Source of the DNA: Pseudomonas protegens
GTDB lineage: Bacteria; Pseudomonadota; Gammaproteobacteria; Pseudomonadales; Pseudomonadaceae
DNA length: 64,000 nt
NCBI RefSeq assembly: GCF_003732485.1
Contig: NZ_MOAK01000087.1
Span: 177,230-241,229 of the forward strand
Direction: 5' to 3'
Part shown: positions 13,525-25,538 of the stretch, one piece after another
How positions within the stretch are numbered: position 1 is the first letter of the stretch
How the letters are laid out: each line of letters starts with the position of its first letter
Program-made: the position numbers and the translations under genes
The notes under the pieces: model-generated
The model's input: only the letters and a program-made list of their open reading frames with translations
The model's database searches: none
What the model was told of the DNA's origin: nothing

Positions 13525-15933
13525 TTGAAGAAATCCACCGCAGCACCTAAACCTGTTGTTCCGCTCTGGCGTCAACAATTGCACTACCGGCTCAAGGAAG
13601 GTGCGTTGATCGCCATTGGCGCCCTGTGCCTGTTCTTGATGATGGCACTTCTGACCTATGGGAAAGATGATCCGGGCTGGAGTCATAACAGCAAGATTGA
13701 AGACGTGCAGAACTTCGGTGGCCCGGCCGGTTCCTACAGCGCCGATATCCTGTTTATGGTGTTGGGTTACTTCGCCTATATCTTCCCGCTGCTGTTGGCG
13801 ATCAAGACCTACCAGATCTTCCGCCAGCGCCATGAGCCCTGGCAGTGGAGCGGCTGGCTGTTTTCCTGGCGGCTGATCGGCCTGGTGTTCCTGGTGCTGT
13901 CGGGCGCCGCGCTGGCCCATATCCATTTCCATGCCGCCACGGGCCTGCCGGCCGGTGCCGGTGGCGCCCTGGGCGAAAGCCTGGGCGACCTGGCCAAGAA
14001 TGCCCTGAACGTGCAGGGCAGCACCCTGATGTTCATTGCCCTGTTCCTGTTCGGCCTGACGGTGTTCACCGACCTGTCGTGGTTCAAGGTGATGGACGTG
14101 ACCGGCAAGATCACCCTCGACCTGTTCGAACTGTTCCAGGGCGCCGCCAACCGCTGGTGGGATGCGCGCGTGGAGCGCAAGCAACTGGTGGCGCAATTGC
14201 GCGAAGTGGATGCCCGGGTCGATGAAGTCGTGACCCCGAACGTGGCCGACAAGCGCGAGCAGGCCAAGGTCAAGGAGCGCCTTATCGAGCGCGAGCAGGC
14301 CCTGAGCAAGCACATGTCCGAGCGCGAAAAGCAGGTGCCGCCAGTGATCACGCCGATCGCCACCAAGGCGCCGGAGCCCAGCAAGCGCGTGCAGAAAGAG
14401 AAACAGGTGCCGCTGTTCGTCGACAGCGCGGTGGAAGGCACCTTGCCACCGATCTCGATCCTCGACCCGGCAGAAAAGAAACAGCTGAACTATTCCCCCG
14501 AATCCCTGGCGGCAGTCGGCCACCTGCTGGAAATCAAGCTCAAGGAGTTCGGCGTCGAAGTCTCGGTGGATTCGATCCACCCGGGGCCGGTGATTACCCG
14601 TTACGAAATCCAGCCGGCGGCCGGGGTGAAAGTCAGCCGTATCGCCAACCTGGCCAAGGACCTGGCGCGTTCCCTGGCGGTGACCAGTGTGCGCGTGGTG
14701 GAAGTGATTCCCGGCAAGACCACCGTGGGCATCGAGATTCCCAACGAAGACCGGCAGATCGTGCGCTTCTCCGAAGTGCTCTCGACCCCGGAATACGACA
14801 ACTTCAAATCCCCGGTCACCCTGGCCCTGGGCCACGATATCGGCGGCAAGCCGATCATCACTGACCTGGCGAAAATGCCTCACCTGCTGGTGGCAGGTAC
14901 CACTGGCTCCGGTAAGTCGGTGGGGGTCAACGCAATGATCCTGTCGATCCTGTTCAAGTCTGGCCCGGAAGACGCCAAGCTGATCATGATCGACCCGAAG
15001 ATGCTCGAACTGTCGATCTACGAAGGCATTCCGCATCTGCTGTGCCCAGTGGTCACCGACATGAAGGACGCGGCCAACGCCCTGCGCTGGAGCGTGGCGG
15101 AGATGGAGCGGCGCTACAAGCTCATGGCCAAGATGGGCGTGCGCAACCTTTCGGGCTTCAACGCCAAGGTCAAGGAAGCCATTGAAGCCGGTACGCCACT
15201 GGCGGACCCGCTGTACAACCGCGAAAGCATCCACGACGAAGCGCCGCTGCTGACCAAGCTGCCGACCATCGTGGTGGTGGTGGACGAATTTGCCGACATG
15301 ATGATGATCGTCGGCAAGAAGGTCGAAGAACTGATCGCCCGTATCGCTCAGAAGGCCCGTGCTGCCGGTATCCACCTGATTCTCGCGACCCAGCGGCCGT
15401 CGGTGGACGTGATCACCGGCCTGATCAAGGCCAACATCCCGACCCGCATGGCGTTCCAGGTGTCGAGCAAGATCGACTCGCGGACCATCATCGACCAGGG
15501 CGGCGCCGAACAGCTGCTGGGCCACGGTGACATGCTCTACATGCCACCGGGCACCAGTCTGCCGATTCGTGTCCACGGTGCCTTCGTCTCCGACGATGAA
15601 GTGCACCGCGTGGTGGAGGCCTGGAAACTGCGCGGCGCGCCGGAATACAACGACGACATCCTCAACGGTGTCGAAGAGGCGGGCAGTGGTTTCGAAGGCA
15701 GCAGCGGCGGTGGTGACGGTGATGATCCGGAAGCCGACGCGCTCTACGACGAAGCCGTGCAGTTCGTCCTGGAAAGCCGCCGGGCCTCGATCTCGGCGGT
15801 ACAGCGCAAGCTGAAGATTGGCTACAACCGCGCCGCCCGGATGATCGAGGCCATGGAAATGGCCGGAGTGGTGACGGCGATGAACACCAACGGCTCCCGC
15901 GAAGTGCTGGCGCCGGGCCCGATGCGCGACTGA
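13525..15933 (+). CDS. ftsK: DNA translocase FtsK
   Basis: This 802-residue septal DNA pump clears chromosome dimers at division and activates XerCD at dif. Four N-terminal membrane segments (about residues 30-190) are followed by a charged linker that is short compared with E. coli (about 190-310). The RecA-like motor has Walker [13 protein letters not shown], the Walker B segment [13 protein letters not shown] and [17 protein letters not shown]. The C-terminal gamma winged helix ([18 protein letters not shown]) reads KOPS. The starting ATG is at 13525. lolA and rarA follow on the same strand. Confidence 0.97.
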   Translation: MKKSTAAPKPVVPLWRQQLHYRLKEGALIAIGALCLFLMMALLTYGKDDPGWSHNSKIEDVQNFGGPAGSYSADILFMVLGYFAYIFPLLLAIKTYQIFRQRHEPWQWSGWLFSWRLIGLVFLVLSGAALAHIHFHAATGLPAGAGGALGESLGDLAKNALNVQGSTLMFIALFLFGLTVFTDLSWFKVMDVTGKITLDLFELFQGAANRWWDARVERKQLVAQLREVDARVDEVVTPNVADKREQAKVKERLIEREQALSKHMSEREKQVPPVITPIATKAPEPSKRVQKEKQVPLFVDSAVEGTLPPISILDPAEKKQLNYSPESLAAVGHLLEIKLKEFGVEVSVDSIHPGPVITRYEIQPAAGVKVSRIANLAKDLARSLAVTSVRVVEVIPGKTTVGIEIPNEDRQIVRFSEVLSTPEYDNFKSPVTLALGHDIGGKPIITDLAKMPHLLVAGTTGSGKSVGVNAMILSILFKSGPEDAKLIMIDPKMLELSIYEGIPHLLCPVVTDMKDAANALRWSVAEMERRYKLMAKMGVRNLSGFNAKVKEAIEAGTPLADPLYNRESIHDEAPLLTKLPTIVVVVDEFADMMMIVGKKVEELIARIAQKARAAGIHLILATQRPSVDVITGLIKANIPTRMAFQVSSKIDSRTIIDQGGAEQLLGHGDMLYMPPGTSLPIRVHGAFVSDDEVHRVVEAWKLRGAPEYNDDILNGVEEAGSGFEGSSGGGDGDDPEADALYDEAVQFVLESRRASISAVQRKLKIGYNRAARMIEAMEMAGVVTAMNTNGSREVLAPGPMRD

Positions 15934-16001
15934 TCCCTGTTTCGCTTTCAGCGGCGTGAGGTCACGCCGCTCGCATACCCATCCAATTTATGAGGAATTC
16001 C

Positions 16002-16625
16002 ATGCGCCTGATTCGCATGTTGCTGCTGCCGGTATTGGCTGTGACCACCTTGTCGGCCCACGCCGACCCCAAAGACGTGGCGCGCCTGACCCAGTTGCTG
16101 GAAAAGTCCCAGACCCTGACGGCGCGTTTCTCCCAGTTGACCCTCGACGGCAGCGGCACCCAGTTGCAGGAAACCGCCGGCGAGATGTCCCTGCAGCGTC
16201 CTGGCCTGTTCTACTGGCACACCGATGCGCCGCAAGAACAGCTGATGGTTTCCGACGGCCAGAAAGTCTCCCTGTGGGACCCGGACCTGGAGCAAGTGAC
16301 CATCAAGAAGCTCGACCAGCGCCTGACCCAGACCCCAGCCTTGCTGCTCTCCGGTGACGTGTCGAAGATCAGCGAAAGCTTCGACATCACCTCCAAGGAG
16401 GCCGGTGGCGTGATGGACTTCACCCTCAAGCCGAAAACCCGCGACACTCTGTTCGACAGCCTGCGCCTGTCGTTTCGCAACGGCATGATCAACGACATGC
16501 AGTTGATCGACAGCGTTGGCCAGCGCACCAATATCCTGTTCACCGGGGTCAAGGCCAACGAATCGATCCCAGCGTCCAAGTTCAAGTTCGACATCCCCAA
16601 GGGTGCCGATGTGATCCAAGAGTAA
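16002..16625 (+). CDS. lolA: Outer-membrane lipoprotein carrier LolA
   Basis: LolA is the periplasmic chaperone that ferries lipoproteins from LolCDE to LolB. The 207-residue precursor has a signal peptide ending near [13 protein letters not shown]. An in-frame ATG at 15990 overlaps the ribosome-binding site TGAGGA, so 16002 ([10 protein letters not shown]) is the start. Family features are [23 protein letters not shown] and the C-terminal [10 protein letters not shown]. It lies between ftsK and rarA, a widely conserved order. Confidence 0.95.
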   Translation: MRLIRMLLLPVLAVTTLSAHADPKDVARLTQLLEKSQTLTARFSQLTLDGSGTQLQETAGEMSLQRPGLFYWHTDAPQEQLMVSDGQKVSLWDPDLEQVTIKKLDQRLTQTPALLLSGDVSKISESFDITSKEAGGVMDFTLKPKTRDTLFDSLRLSFRNGMINDMQLIDSVGQRTNILFTGVKANESIPASKFKFDIPKGADVIQE

Positions 16626-16658
16626 GCAGCCGCAGCCGCAAGGTTTCGAAGGTAGTCC

Positions 16659-17980
16659 ATGGACCTGTTTCGTAGTGCCCCGATCGCCCAGCCACTGGCC
16701 GCACGCCTGCGTGCGACCAACCTGGACGAGTACGTCGGTCAGCAGCACCTGCTGGCTCGGGGCAAGCCGCTGCGTGAGGCCCTGGAGCAGGGCGCCCTGC
16801 ATTCGATGATCTTCTGGGGCCCGCCCGGGGTCGGCAAGACCACCCTGGCGCGGCTGCTGGCGGAAGTCTCGGATGCCCACTTCGAAACCGTCTCGGCGGT
16901 GCTGGCCGGGGTCAAGGAGATCCGCCAGGCGGTGGAAATCGCCAAGCAGCAGGCCGGGCAATACGGGCGGCGGACCATCCTTTTCGTCGACGAAGTGCAT
17001 CGTTTCAACAAGTCGCAGCAGGATGCCTTCCTGCCCTACGTGGAAGACGGCACGCTGATCTTTATCGGTGCCACCACGGAAAACCCGTCCTTCGAACTCA
17101 ACAACGCCTTGCTCTCCCGGGCCCGGGTCTATGTGCTCAAGAGCCTGGATGAAGCGGCCCTGGGCACCCTGGTGCAGCGCGCCCTGACCGAGGAACGCGG
17201 CCTGGGCAAGCGCCAATTGAGCCTCAGCGATGAAGGCTTCCAGATGCTGCTGTCGGCGGCCGATGGCGATGGCCGGCGTATGCTCAATCTGCTGGAGAAC
17301 GCCTCGGATCTGGCGGAAGACGGCGGCGAGATCAGTGTCGATCTGTTGCAAAGCCTGTTAGGGGATACCCGCCGCCGTTTCGACAAGGGCGGCGAGGCGT
17401 TCTACGACCAGATTTCCGCGTTGCACAAATCCGTGCGCGGCTCCAACCCTGACGGTGCCCTGTACTGGTTTGCACGCATGCTTGATGGCGGTTGCGATCC
17501 GCTGTACCTGGCCCGGCGCGTGGTGCGCATGGCCAGCGAGGACATCGGCAACGCCGACCCGCGGGCCTTGAGCCTGTGCTTGGCGGCCTGGGATGTGCAG
17601 GAGCGCCTGGGCAGCCCCGAAGGCGAGCTGGCGGTGGCCCAGGCCATCACCTACCTGGCCTGTGCGCCGAAGAGCAACGCCGTGTACATGGGCTTCAAGG
17701 CCGCCATGCGCGCCGCTGCCGAGCACGGTTCCCTGGAAGTGCCGATCCATCTGCGCAACGCCCCGACCAAGCTGATGAAGCAGTTGGGTTACGGCGATGA
17801 ATACCGCTACGCCCATGACGAGCCGGATGCCTACGCTGCCGGTGAAGACTATTTTCCCGAAGAACTTGAACCCTTGCCGCTCTACCAGCCGGTGCCCCGT
17901 GGCCTGGAATTGAAAATCGGCGAGAAGCTCAAGCATCTGGCTGCCCTGGACCGGGCCAGCCCCCTGCAGCGGAGAAAACC

Positions 17981-17984
<4 letters not shown>
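16659..17984 (+). CDS. rarA: Replication-associated recombination protein RarA (MgsA)
   Basis: This 441-residue AAA+ ATPase is of the RarA/MgsA/WRNIP1 family and acts at stalled replication forks. It has Walker [10 protein letters not shown] (about 51-59), Walker [11 protein letters not shown], sensor-1 [11 protein letters not shown] and the arginine-finger region [11 protein letters not shown]. The C-terminal tetramerisation domain contains [13 protein letters not shown] and [18 protein letters not shown]. Its last codons overlap the crcB start. Confidence 0.96.
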
Positions 17985-19652
<1,668 letters not shown>

Positions 19653-21047
19653 ATGGAATATCTGCCGCTGTTTCACAACCTTCGCGGCAGTCGTGTGTTG
19701 GTGGTCGGCGGAGGGGAAATTGCCTTGCGCAAATCCCGTCTGCTGGCCGATGCCGGTGCGCAGCTGCGAGTGGTCGCACCTGAAATAGAAGCGCAATTGC
19801 AGGAACTGATCGTCGCCAGCGGCGGTGAGTCCCTGCTGCGCGGGTATGTCGAGGCTGACCTCGACGGCTGCACCCTGATCATCGCCGCCACCGACGACGA
19901 ATCCCTCAATGCCCAGGTCTCCGCCGATGCCCATCGGCGTTGCGTCCCGGTCAATGTGGTGGACGCGCCGGCCCTGTGCAGCGTGATCTTCCCGGCTATC
20001 GTCGACCGTTCGCCGCTGGTCATCGCAGTCTCCAGCGGCGGCGATGCGCCGGTGCTGGCGCGGCTGATCCGGGCCAAGCTGGAAACCTGGATTCCTTCCA
20101 CCTACGGCCAACTGGCCGGGTTGGCGGCGCGTTTCCGCGCCCAGGTCAAAGGCCTGTTTCCGGATGTGCAGCAACGCCGGGCGTTCTGGGAGGATGTATT
20201 CCAGGGCCCCATCGCCGATCGCCAACTGGCGGGGCAGGGCGCGGAAGCCGAACGTCTGTTGCAGGCCAAGATCGCCGGCAAGGCGCCCCATGCGCCGGGC
20301 GAGGTGTATCTGGTGGGGGCAGGCCCGGGTGATCCGGACCTGCTGACCTTCCGTGCCCTGCGCCTGATGCAGCAGGCCGACGTGGTGCTCTACGACCGTC
20401 TGGTGGCGCCGGCGATTCTCGAACTGTGCCGCCGCGACGCCGAACGCATCTATGTCGGCAAGCGTCGCGCCGATCACGCCGTGCCCCAGGAACAGATCAA
20501 CCAGCAATTGGTGACCCTGGCCCAGCAAGGCAAGCGTGTAGTGCGTCTCAAGGGTGGTGATCCGTTCATCTTCGGCCGGGGCGGCGAAGAGATCGAAGAA
20601 CTGGCGGCCCACGGCATTGCGTTCCAGGTGGTGCCGGGGATTACCGCGGCCAGTGGTTGCTCGGCCTATGCCGGGATTCCCCTGACTCACCGCGACTACG
20701 CGCAGTCGGTGCGCTTCGTCACCGGTCACCTCAAGGACGGCACCAGCAACCTGCCCTGGAGCGACTTGGTGGCGCCGGCCCAGACCTTGGTGTTCTACAT
20801 GGGCCTGGTGGGCTTGCCGACTATCTGCGAGCAACTGATCAAGCACGGTCGGGGCGCCGACACCCCGGCCGCCCTGATCCAGCAGGGCACCACCAGCAAC
20901 CAGCGAGTCTTCACCGGCACCCTGGCCAACCTGCCGGCCCTGGTGGCGGAACACGAAGTGCATGCCCCGACCCTGGTGATCGTTGGCGAAGTGGTCCAGC
21001 TACGCGAGAAGCTGGCCTGGTTCGAAGGCGCTCAGTCCGAGGTCTGA
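19653..21047 (+). CDS. cysG: Siroheme synthase CysG (multifunctional)
   Basis: This 464-residue fusion makes siroheme from uroporphyrinogen III for sulfite and nitrite reductases. Residues 1 to about 210 are the NAD-dependent dehydrogenase/ferrochelatase part ([15 protein letters not shown]). Residues from about 215 to the end are the SAM-dependent uroporphyrinogen methyltransferase ([56 protein letters not shown]). The ATG immediately follows the serS stop. A REP pair follows the gene. Confidence 0.97.
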   Translation: MEYLPLFHNLRGSRVLVVGGGEIALRKSRLLADAGAQLRVVAPEIEAQLQELIVASGGESLLRGYVEADLDGCTLIIAATDDESLNAQVSADAHRRCVPVNVVDAPALCSVIFPAIVDRSPLVIAVSSGGDAPVLARLIRAKLETWIPSTYGQLAGLAARFRAQVKGLFPDVQQRRAFWEDVFQGPIADRQLAGQGAEAERLLQAKIAGKAPHAPGEVYLVGAGPGDPDLLTFRALRLMQQADVVLYDRLVAPAILELCRRDAERIYVGKRRADHAVPQEQINQQLVTLAQQGKRVVRLKGGDPFIFGRGGEEIEELAAHGIAFQVVPGITAASGCSAYAGIPLTHRDYAQSVRFVTGHLKDGTSNLPWSDLVAPAQTLVFYMGLVGLPTICEQLIKHGRGADTPAALIQQGTTSNQRVFTGTLANLPALVAEHEVHAPTLVIVGEVVQLREKLAWFEGAQSEV

Positions 21048-21052
21048 AAAGC

Positions 21053-21107
21053 TTCGCCGGCAAGCCGGCTCCTACAGGATCGATGTAGGAGCTGGCTTGC
21101 CAGCGAA
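21053..21107. repeat. Inverted REP pair (REPIN-like)
   Basis: Two REP units in opposite orientation, TTCGCCGGCAAGCCGGCTCC and GTAGGAGCTGGCTTGCCAGC, lie head to head in the 67-bp gap between the convergent cysG and GS-HQR genes. They can form a long hairpin. Confidence 0.88.
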
Positions 21108-21114
21108 AGCGTCC

Positions 21115-22116
21115 TCAACCCCTGCACCAAACCCCCTGCCCACTCAACCGCTGCCGATCATGGCCGCGGCTGAAGTCCTGTAACGGCCCCTTCGGCACAA
21201 TCCCCGTCGGATTGATGGTGCGATGGCTGGCGTAGTAGTGCCCCTTGATATGGGCAAAATCCACGGTCTCGGCAATCCCCGGCCACTGATACAGCTCCCG
21301 CAGCCAGTTCGACAGGTTCGGGTAATCGGCAATCCGTCGCAGGTTGCACTTGAAGTGGCTGTAGTACACCGCATCGAAGCGGATCAGCGTGGTGAACAGC
21401 CGCACATCGGCTTCGGTCAGGTACTCGCCGACCAAGTAGCGCTGTTTACCCAGCAACGCTTCCAAAGCGTCCAGCTCGGCAAAGACATCATCGAACGCCG
21501 ACTCATAGGCCTGTTGTGACGTGGCAAACCCGGCGCGATACACGCCATTGTTCAGCGCTGGATAGATGCGTCCGTTGAGTTCGTCGATCTGTGCGCGCAA
21601 TGGTTGCGGATAAAAATCCAGGTCACTGCCGGTCAAGTGATCAAAAGCGCTGTTGAACATGCGGATGATCTCCGCCGACTCATTGCTGACGATGCGCTGT
21701 TGCTGCTTGTCCCAGAGCACCGGCACGGTGACGCGGCCGGTGTAGTCGGCACTGTCGGCGGTGTAGCGCTGGTGCATGAAGTCGAAGTGATCCAGCGCAT
21801 CACCGCTGGAGCCGAAGGCGCTGTCGAAGGTCCAGCCGTTCTCGCGCATCAGCCAACTGACCACCGAGACGTCGATCAACTGTTCCAGGCCCTTGAGCTT
21901 GCGCAAGATCAGCGTGCGGTGGGCCCAGGGGCAGGCCAACGATACATAAAGGTGGTAGCGCCCGGCCTCGGCGGCAAAGCCGCCTTCACCGCTGGGCCCC
22001 GGACTGCCATCGGCAGTGATCCAGTGACGACGTTGCGCCTGTTCCCGTTGGAAGGCGCCGTCCTTGCCGCTTTCGTACCACTGGTCATGCCAGCGCCCTT
22101 CGATCAGCAGACCCAT
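21115..22116 (-). CDS. Glutathionyl-hydroquinone reductase (YqjG/Xi-class GST)
   Basis: This 333-residue protein has the Xi-class glutathione transferase layout. The active-site CPWA motif (Cys62, in SLACPWAHRTLIL) is in the N-terminal thioredoxin fold, and the C-terminal helical domain has SNESAEIIRMFNSAFD and LTEADVRLFTTLIRFD. Such enzymes reduce glutathionyl-hydroquinones with glutathione. An internal stop cannot be seen, and the start at 22116 gives MGLLIEGRWHDQWYES, typical of the family. Neighbouring genes do not reveal the substrate. Confidence 0.92.
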   Translation of the reverse strand: MGLLIEGRWHDQWYESGKDGAFQREQAQRRHWITADGSPGPSGEGGFAAEAGRYHLYVSLACPWAHRTLILRKLKGLEQLIDVSVVSWLMRENGWTFDSAFGSSGDALDHFDFMHQRYTADSADYTGRVTVPVLWDKQQQRIVSNESAEIIRMFNSAFDHLTGSDLDFYPQPLRAQIDELNGRIYPALNNGVYRAGFATSQQAYESAFDDVFAELDALEALLGKQRYLVGEYLTEADVRLFTTLIRFDAVYYSHFKCNLRRIADYPNLSNWLRELYQWPGIAETVDFAHIKGHYYASHRTINPTGIVPKGPLQDFSRGHDRQRLSGQGVWCRG

Positions 22117-22204
22117 GAAATGCTCCTCAGCGATTTTGCGTTGGAGTGCAGTCTATTGCGCTGGGTTCGAACAAAAAGCGCAAAACTTGGGCAGTCAGGA
22201 TCGA

Positions 22205-23206
22205 TTAAATCGATCTGTCCCGGGCGTCCCAGTAGTGTTGGGCGCGCTCGAAGGCCTGCTCCCGAGGCATGCCCAGGCCGCGCAAGGCCAGGGCCATGGT
22301 CGCCAGCAGGGCCAACTGCGGGTAACTGTCCTCTACCTCGCCACGCCACAGCGCCTTGAGGTGCTCGGGTTCCAGGCTGGCCGGTTTCACATGGCGTTGT
22401 GCCGACAGTGCCGGCCATTCCTCGTCCCAACTGACGCCGCCCGTGCTGCCGTACAGATGGCTGGTGGTGTCCGGGTTGATCTCGATCTCGCCGCCGTCAC
22501 CCTTGATCACGATGACGTTGTCCCCCAGCAGGCCGCTGGCATCGCGGTGCACCGCCTGATAGCCGGGGTGGAAGATGCTCTGCAGGCCGCAACGGGCGCC
22601 CAGGGGATTGAGAATGCGCGCCAGGGAGTGGATCGGTGAGCGCAGGCCGAGGATGTTGCGCAGGTCGATCATCCGTTGCAGCTGTGGCGCCCAGTCGCCT
22701 AACGGCATGAAGGCCAGGTTGCCCTGATCCAGTGCCTGGCTGACCGATGGCCAGTCACGGCACAGGGGAATCCCCAGGGGCTCCAGCAACTGCTCGGTGT
22801 ACAGGCGCCCGGCCGTATGGGCGCCGCCGCCGTGCAGCAGGATGCGCACGCCGTTCTGCGCCAGGCACTTGGCCGCCAGCAGGTACCAGGGCAGGTGGCG
22901 CTTCTTGCCGGCGTAGGTCGGCCAGTCGAGGTCCAGGGCAATGGCCGGGGCGTTGAGGCGTTCGCGCAAGGCTTCGGTGAAGCCCGCCAGCTCTTCCGGG
23001 CTTTCCTCCTTGTGCCGCAGCAGCATGAGGAAGGCGCCGAGCTGAGTGTCCTCGACCTTGCCGTCCAGCAGCATGCCCATGGCTTCCCGGGCTTCTTCCC
23101 GGGTCAGGTTGCGCGCGCCGCGCTTGCCCTTGCCAAGGATGCGCACGAACTGGGCAAAAGGGTGTTCTTCCGGGGTCTGGGTGAGCAGGGGGGCGAAATC
23201 GTTCAT
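22205..23206 (-). CDS. ybiB: YbiB/TrpD2-type phosphoribosyltransferase-fold protein
   Basis: This 333-residue protein resembles anthranilate phosphoribosyltransferase (glycosyltransferase family 3): the N-terminal helical domain has LTREEAREAMGMLLDGKV and the body has GIPLCRDWPSVSQAL, HPGYQAV and VIKGDGGEIEINPD. E. coli YbiB has lost catalytic residues and binds nucleic acids, and this protein is probably the same type. The ATG at 23206 overlaps the tusE stop (ATGA); the TTG two codons upstream is a less likely start. It therefore sits as the last gene of the tus operon. Confidence 0.85.
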   Translation of the reverse strand: MNDFAPLLTQTPEEHPFAQFVRILGKGKRGARNLTREEAREAMGMLLDGKVEDTQLGAFLMLLRHKEESPEELAGFTEALRERLNAPAIALDLDWPTYAGKKRHLPWYLLAAKCLAQNGVRILLHGGGAHTAGRLYTEQLLEPLGIPLCRDWPSVSQALDQGNLAFMPLGDWAPQLQRMIDLRNILGLRSPIHSLARILNPLGARCGLQSIFHPGYQAVHRDASGLLGDNVIVIKGDGGEIEINPDTTSHLYGSTGGVSWDEEWPALSAQRHVKPASLEPEHLKALWRGEVEDSYPQLALLATMALALRGLGMPREQAFERAQHYWDARDRSI

Positions 23207-23538
23207 AGGCAATTGGTCGGCTTCGGCAGGCCCGCCAGCTTGGCGGCAAGTTTGGCGGGAGTGCCTTTGAACAGACGGTTCAGGTGCAGGCTGTTGCCCT
23301 TGTCCGGGCCCAGCTTGAGGGCGGTGTACTTGATCAGCGGGCGGGTGGCCGGGGACAGTTGGAACTCTCTATAGAAGCCTTGCAGCAGCTCGAGGATTTC
23401 CCAGTGTTCCGGGCTCAGTTCAAGTGCTTCATTGGCGGCCAGGGCTTGGGCCACGTCGGCGGACCAGTCGTCGAGGTTGACCAGGTAACCGTCCTTGTCC
23501 AGTTCGATGGCGCGAGCGCCCACAGTCAGGGTACTCAT
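23203..23538 (-). CDS. tusE: Sulfur-relay protein TusE (DsrC family)
   Basis: TusE takes sulfur from TusBCD and hands it to MnmA for tRNA 2-thiolation. The 111-residue protein has the DsrC-family core DKDGYLVNLDDWSADVAQALA and ends NCL, giving the penultimate Cys110 that carries the persulfide. It overlaps tusB by 4 nt and ybiB by 4 nt. The second cysteine found in dissimilatory DsrC is absent, which favours the tRNA-modification role. Confidence 0.93.
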   Translation of the reverse strand: MSTLTVGARAIELDKDGYLVNLDDWSADVAQALAANEALELSPEHWEILELLQGFYREFQLSPATRPLIKYTALKLGPDKGNSLHLNRLFKGTPAKLAAKLAGLPKPTNCL

Positions 23539-23831
23539 AGCCAGGTGTTGACCTTGTCATGCTCAATCGAGAGCTCGACGAAGCCCGGGTAATCCACTGC
23601 GCGGGCCCAGGCCGGCAGCTCCAGGCCCCGGGCTTGCAAGTCCTCTTCCAGCACATACAGATTCAGGCCGCTACGGGCGCCCAGTTCGCCGTAAAGAGTG
23701 GTGCCCGGCTGCAAGGCATAGGCGGCGTCGCCACACAGCAGCAGGCCATCGGCGCTGCCCAGCAGACGCAGGCAACTGCTCAGGCGGGTGTCGGTGAAGG
23801 GCGAGTGGGACAACACATGCAAGGTCGACAT
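23535..23831 (-). CDS. tusB: Sulfurtransferase subunit TusB
   Basis: This 98-residue DsrH/TusB-type protein starts MSTLHVLSHSPFTDTRL, with LLLCGDAAYAL mid-protein. It is a subunit of the TusBCD hexamer. It lies in the overlapping tusD-tusC-tusB-tusE series, sharing one base with tusC and four with tusE. TusB lacks a catalytic cysteine role in E. coli. Confidence 0.9.
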   Translation of the reverse strand: MSTLHVLSHSPFTDTRLSSCLRLLGSADGLLLCGDAAYALQPGTTLYGELGARSGLNLYVLEEDLQARGLELPAWARAVDYPGFVELSIEHDKVNTWL

Positions 23832-24193
23832 CAGAGGGTAATCACCTGGTCAAAACGGTCGATGATCCCGGCCAGTTCCGGGGCGTCCAGCAGCTGTACC
23901 GCGTCAAGGCTCAAGGCCGCCGGGTCCAGACCACGAGCAGCGATGCTGGCGCTGCAGGCAAACAGCTCGTCGACGCCGAACAGCGATAGCGCCTGCAGGT
24001 TGGCGCTCAAGTCCTTCTGCCGCAGCAATGAAGCCTGTTGCCCCGGCGCCAGTTGCAGCACGCCATCGTCGAGAAACAGCAAGCCGATCGGCAGGTCGAA
24101 GGCGCCGCCGGCCAGGACGATATCCAGGGCCTCGCGGGCCCCAGGGCCGGACCAGGGCGCCTGACGGCTGATCAACAACAGGGATTTGGCCAT
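23831..24193 (-). CDS. tusC: Sulfurtransferase subunit TusC
   Basis: This 120-residue DsrF/TusC-family protein begins at ATG 24193 (MAKSLLLISRQAPWSG), with EALDIVLAGGAFDLPIGLLF and a C-terminal region typical of the DsrE fold. The five-residue upstream extension was rejected because 24193 fits the family start. It forms TusBCD with its neighbours. Confidence 0.91.
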   Translation of the reverse strand: MAKSLLLISRQAPWSGPGAREALDIVLAGGAFDLPIGLLFLDDGVLQLAPGQQASLLRQKDLSANLQALSLFGVDELFACSASIAARGLDPAALSLDAVQLLDAPELAGIIDRFDQVITL

Positions 24194-24194
24194 C

Positions 24195-24587
24195 TCACGC
24201 CCCTCCAAAACAGATCAGGCGGTCGGCGGCCTGTACCGCGTCATGCAATTGCCCGAGCCCCGACAGCTCCCAGGGGGCTTCGACGCTCACCGACGTGCGC
24301 TGATAGCGCTGGGCTTCGTCGGCATTCAACACACCCCGACGCAGGGCCGCGGCGATGCACACCACGCCATCCAACTGATGCTGGCCGACAAAGTCGCGCC
24401 ATTCCTGGGGCAGGTTCTGCTCATCCTGGGGCGTGACGATGCTGTTGGCAGCGTTGTAGACGCCGTCCTGGTAGAAAAACAGCCGGACAATCTCATGCCC
24501 GCCCGCCAGCGCCGCCTGGGCGAACAGCAGGGCGCGGCGCGAGGAAGGCGCGTGAGCGGCGGAGAACAGGGCGATGGCGAACTTCAT
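24195..24587 (-). CDS. tusD: Sulfurtransferase subunit TusD
   Basis: This 130-residue DsrE-family protein starts at ATG 24587 (MKFAIALFSAAHAPSSRRAL). Cys77, in GVVCIAAALRRG, matches the catalytic cysteine of E. coli TusD that accepts sulfur from TusA. It is the first gene of the five-gene overlapping unit tusDCBE-ybiB. TusA, which feeds this complex, is not in the window. Confidence 0.93.
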   Translation of the reverse strand: MKFAIALFSAAHAPSSRRALLFAQAALAGGHEIVRLFFYQDGVYNAANSIVTPQDEQNLPQEWRDFVGQHQLDGVVCIAAALRRGVLNADEAQRYQRTSVSVEAPWELSGLGQLHDAVQAADRLICFGGA

Positions 24588-24773
24588 GACGGACTCGATG
24601 GATAAAACTGCGGCCATGATAAAGCTTTCTCCGTGGATCGGCTAAACCCCTTTCGCCCCGAAGGCTCTGGCTCCGGGAGCCCAGGACATATCGGGTAAAG
24701 CTTTGCCCGGGCCCTGAAGCGGCAACCAGGGATAGACTCGCGCCTTCATTCAACCTGGGACAAGGAGCAAGGG

Positions 24774-25523
24774 ATGATGGATTTGAATTCGGCGGTGGTG
24801 GTGATCACCGGTGCCGGTCGCGGGCTGGGAGCGGCACTGGCCATCAGTCTGGCGGACCTGGGCTGCAAGCTGATTCTCTGTGGGCGCAACCCCGAAGCCC
24901 TGGCGCAAGTCAGCGCGGCCATCGAGGCGCGCACCGGCAGTCCCGCCGATCACGTAGTGGTGGACCTGGCCAACAGCGACAGCGTCAAGGCGACCCTGGC
25001 GGAGATTCACGTCCGTCACCCGCAAGTGGACATCCTGATCAACAACGGCGCCATGTGGCTGGAGGCCAGCGAGCAGCCCCACAGCGCTGCCGAGGTCACG
25101 GGCGTGATCGATGCGGCCCTGACGGGCACCTTCCTGCTGACCCAGGGCCTGCTGCCGGCGCTCAAGGCCTCCAAGCGTCCGGACATCGTCACCATCGGTT
25201 CCATCAGCGGCTTGCCCAATGCACCACTGCACAGCGTGTCGCTGCCGTTCTACGCGGCCAAGCACGGGCAACTGGCCCTGGCCGACGGCCTGCGGCAAAT
25301 GCTCAAGGGCACGCCGGTGCGTTCGCTGTGCGTGCATCCACCGTACCTGGAAGATGTCTCGCCGCTGGACGAGGCCTGGCAGCAAGTTCCGGCGCGGCAG
25401 AAGGGTGAGCAGGGCACCAACCGCGACGTGGTGGAAGCGGTGGTCTTTGCCCTGACCCGACCGCGGCATATCAGCTTGTCATCCATCGTCATCGATACCG
25501 ACAGCGGCGGTCTGTTCAGCTGA
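24774..25523 (+). CDS. Short-chain dehydrogenase/reductase
   Basis: This 249-residue classical SDR has the cofactor motif TGAGRGLGAAL (residues about 13-23), NNGA near residue 90, a catalytic Ser in TIGSISGLP, and YAAKHGQ providing Tyr and Lys. Residues CGRNP after the second strand favour NADPH. The start at 24774 follows GGAG by 6 nt. The gene stands alone between the tus operon and a convergent DUF1275 gene, so its substrate is unknown. Confidence 0.88.
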   Translation: MMDLNSAVVVITGAGRGLGAALAISLADLGCKLILCGRNPEALAQVSAAIEARTGSPADHVVVDLANSDSVKATLAEIHVRHPQVDILINNGAMWLEASEQPHSAAEVTGVIDAALTGTFLLTQGLLPALKASKRPDIVTIGSISGLPNAPLHSVSLPFYAAKHGQLALADGLRQMLKGTPVRSLCVHPPYLEDVSPLDEAWQQVPARQKGEQGTNRDVVEAVVFALTRPRHISLSSIVIDTDSGGLFS

Positions 25524-25538
25524 TCGCCGGGCCTGATG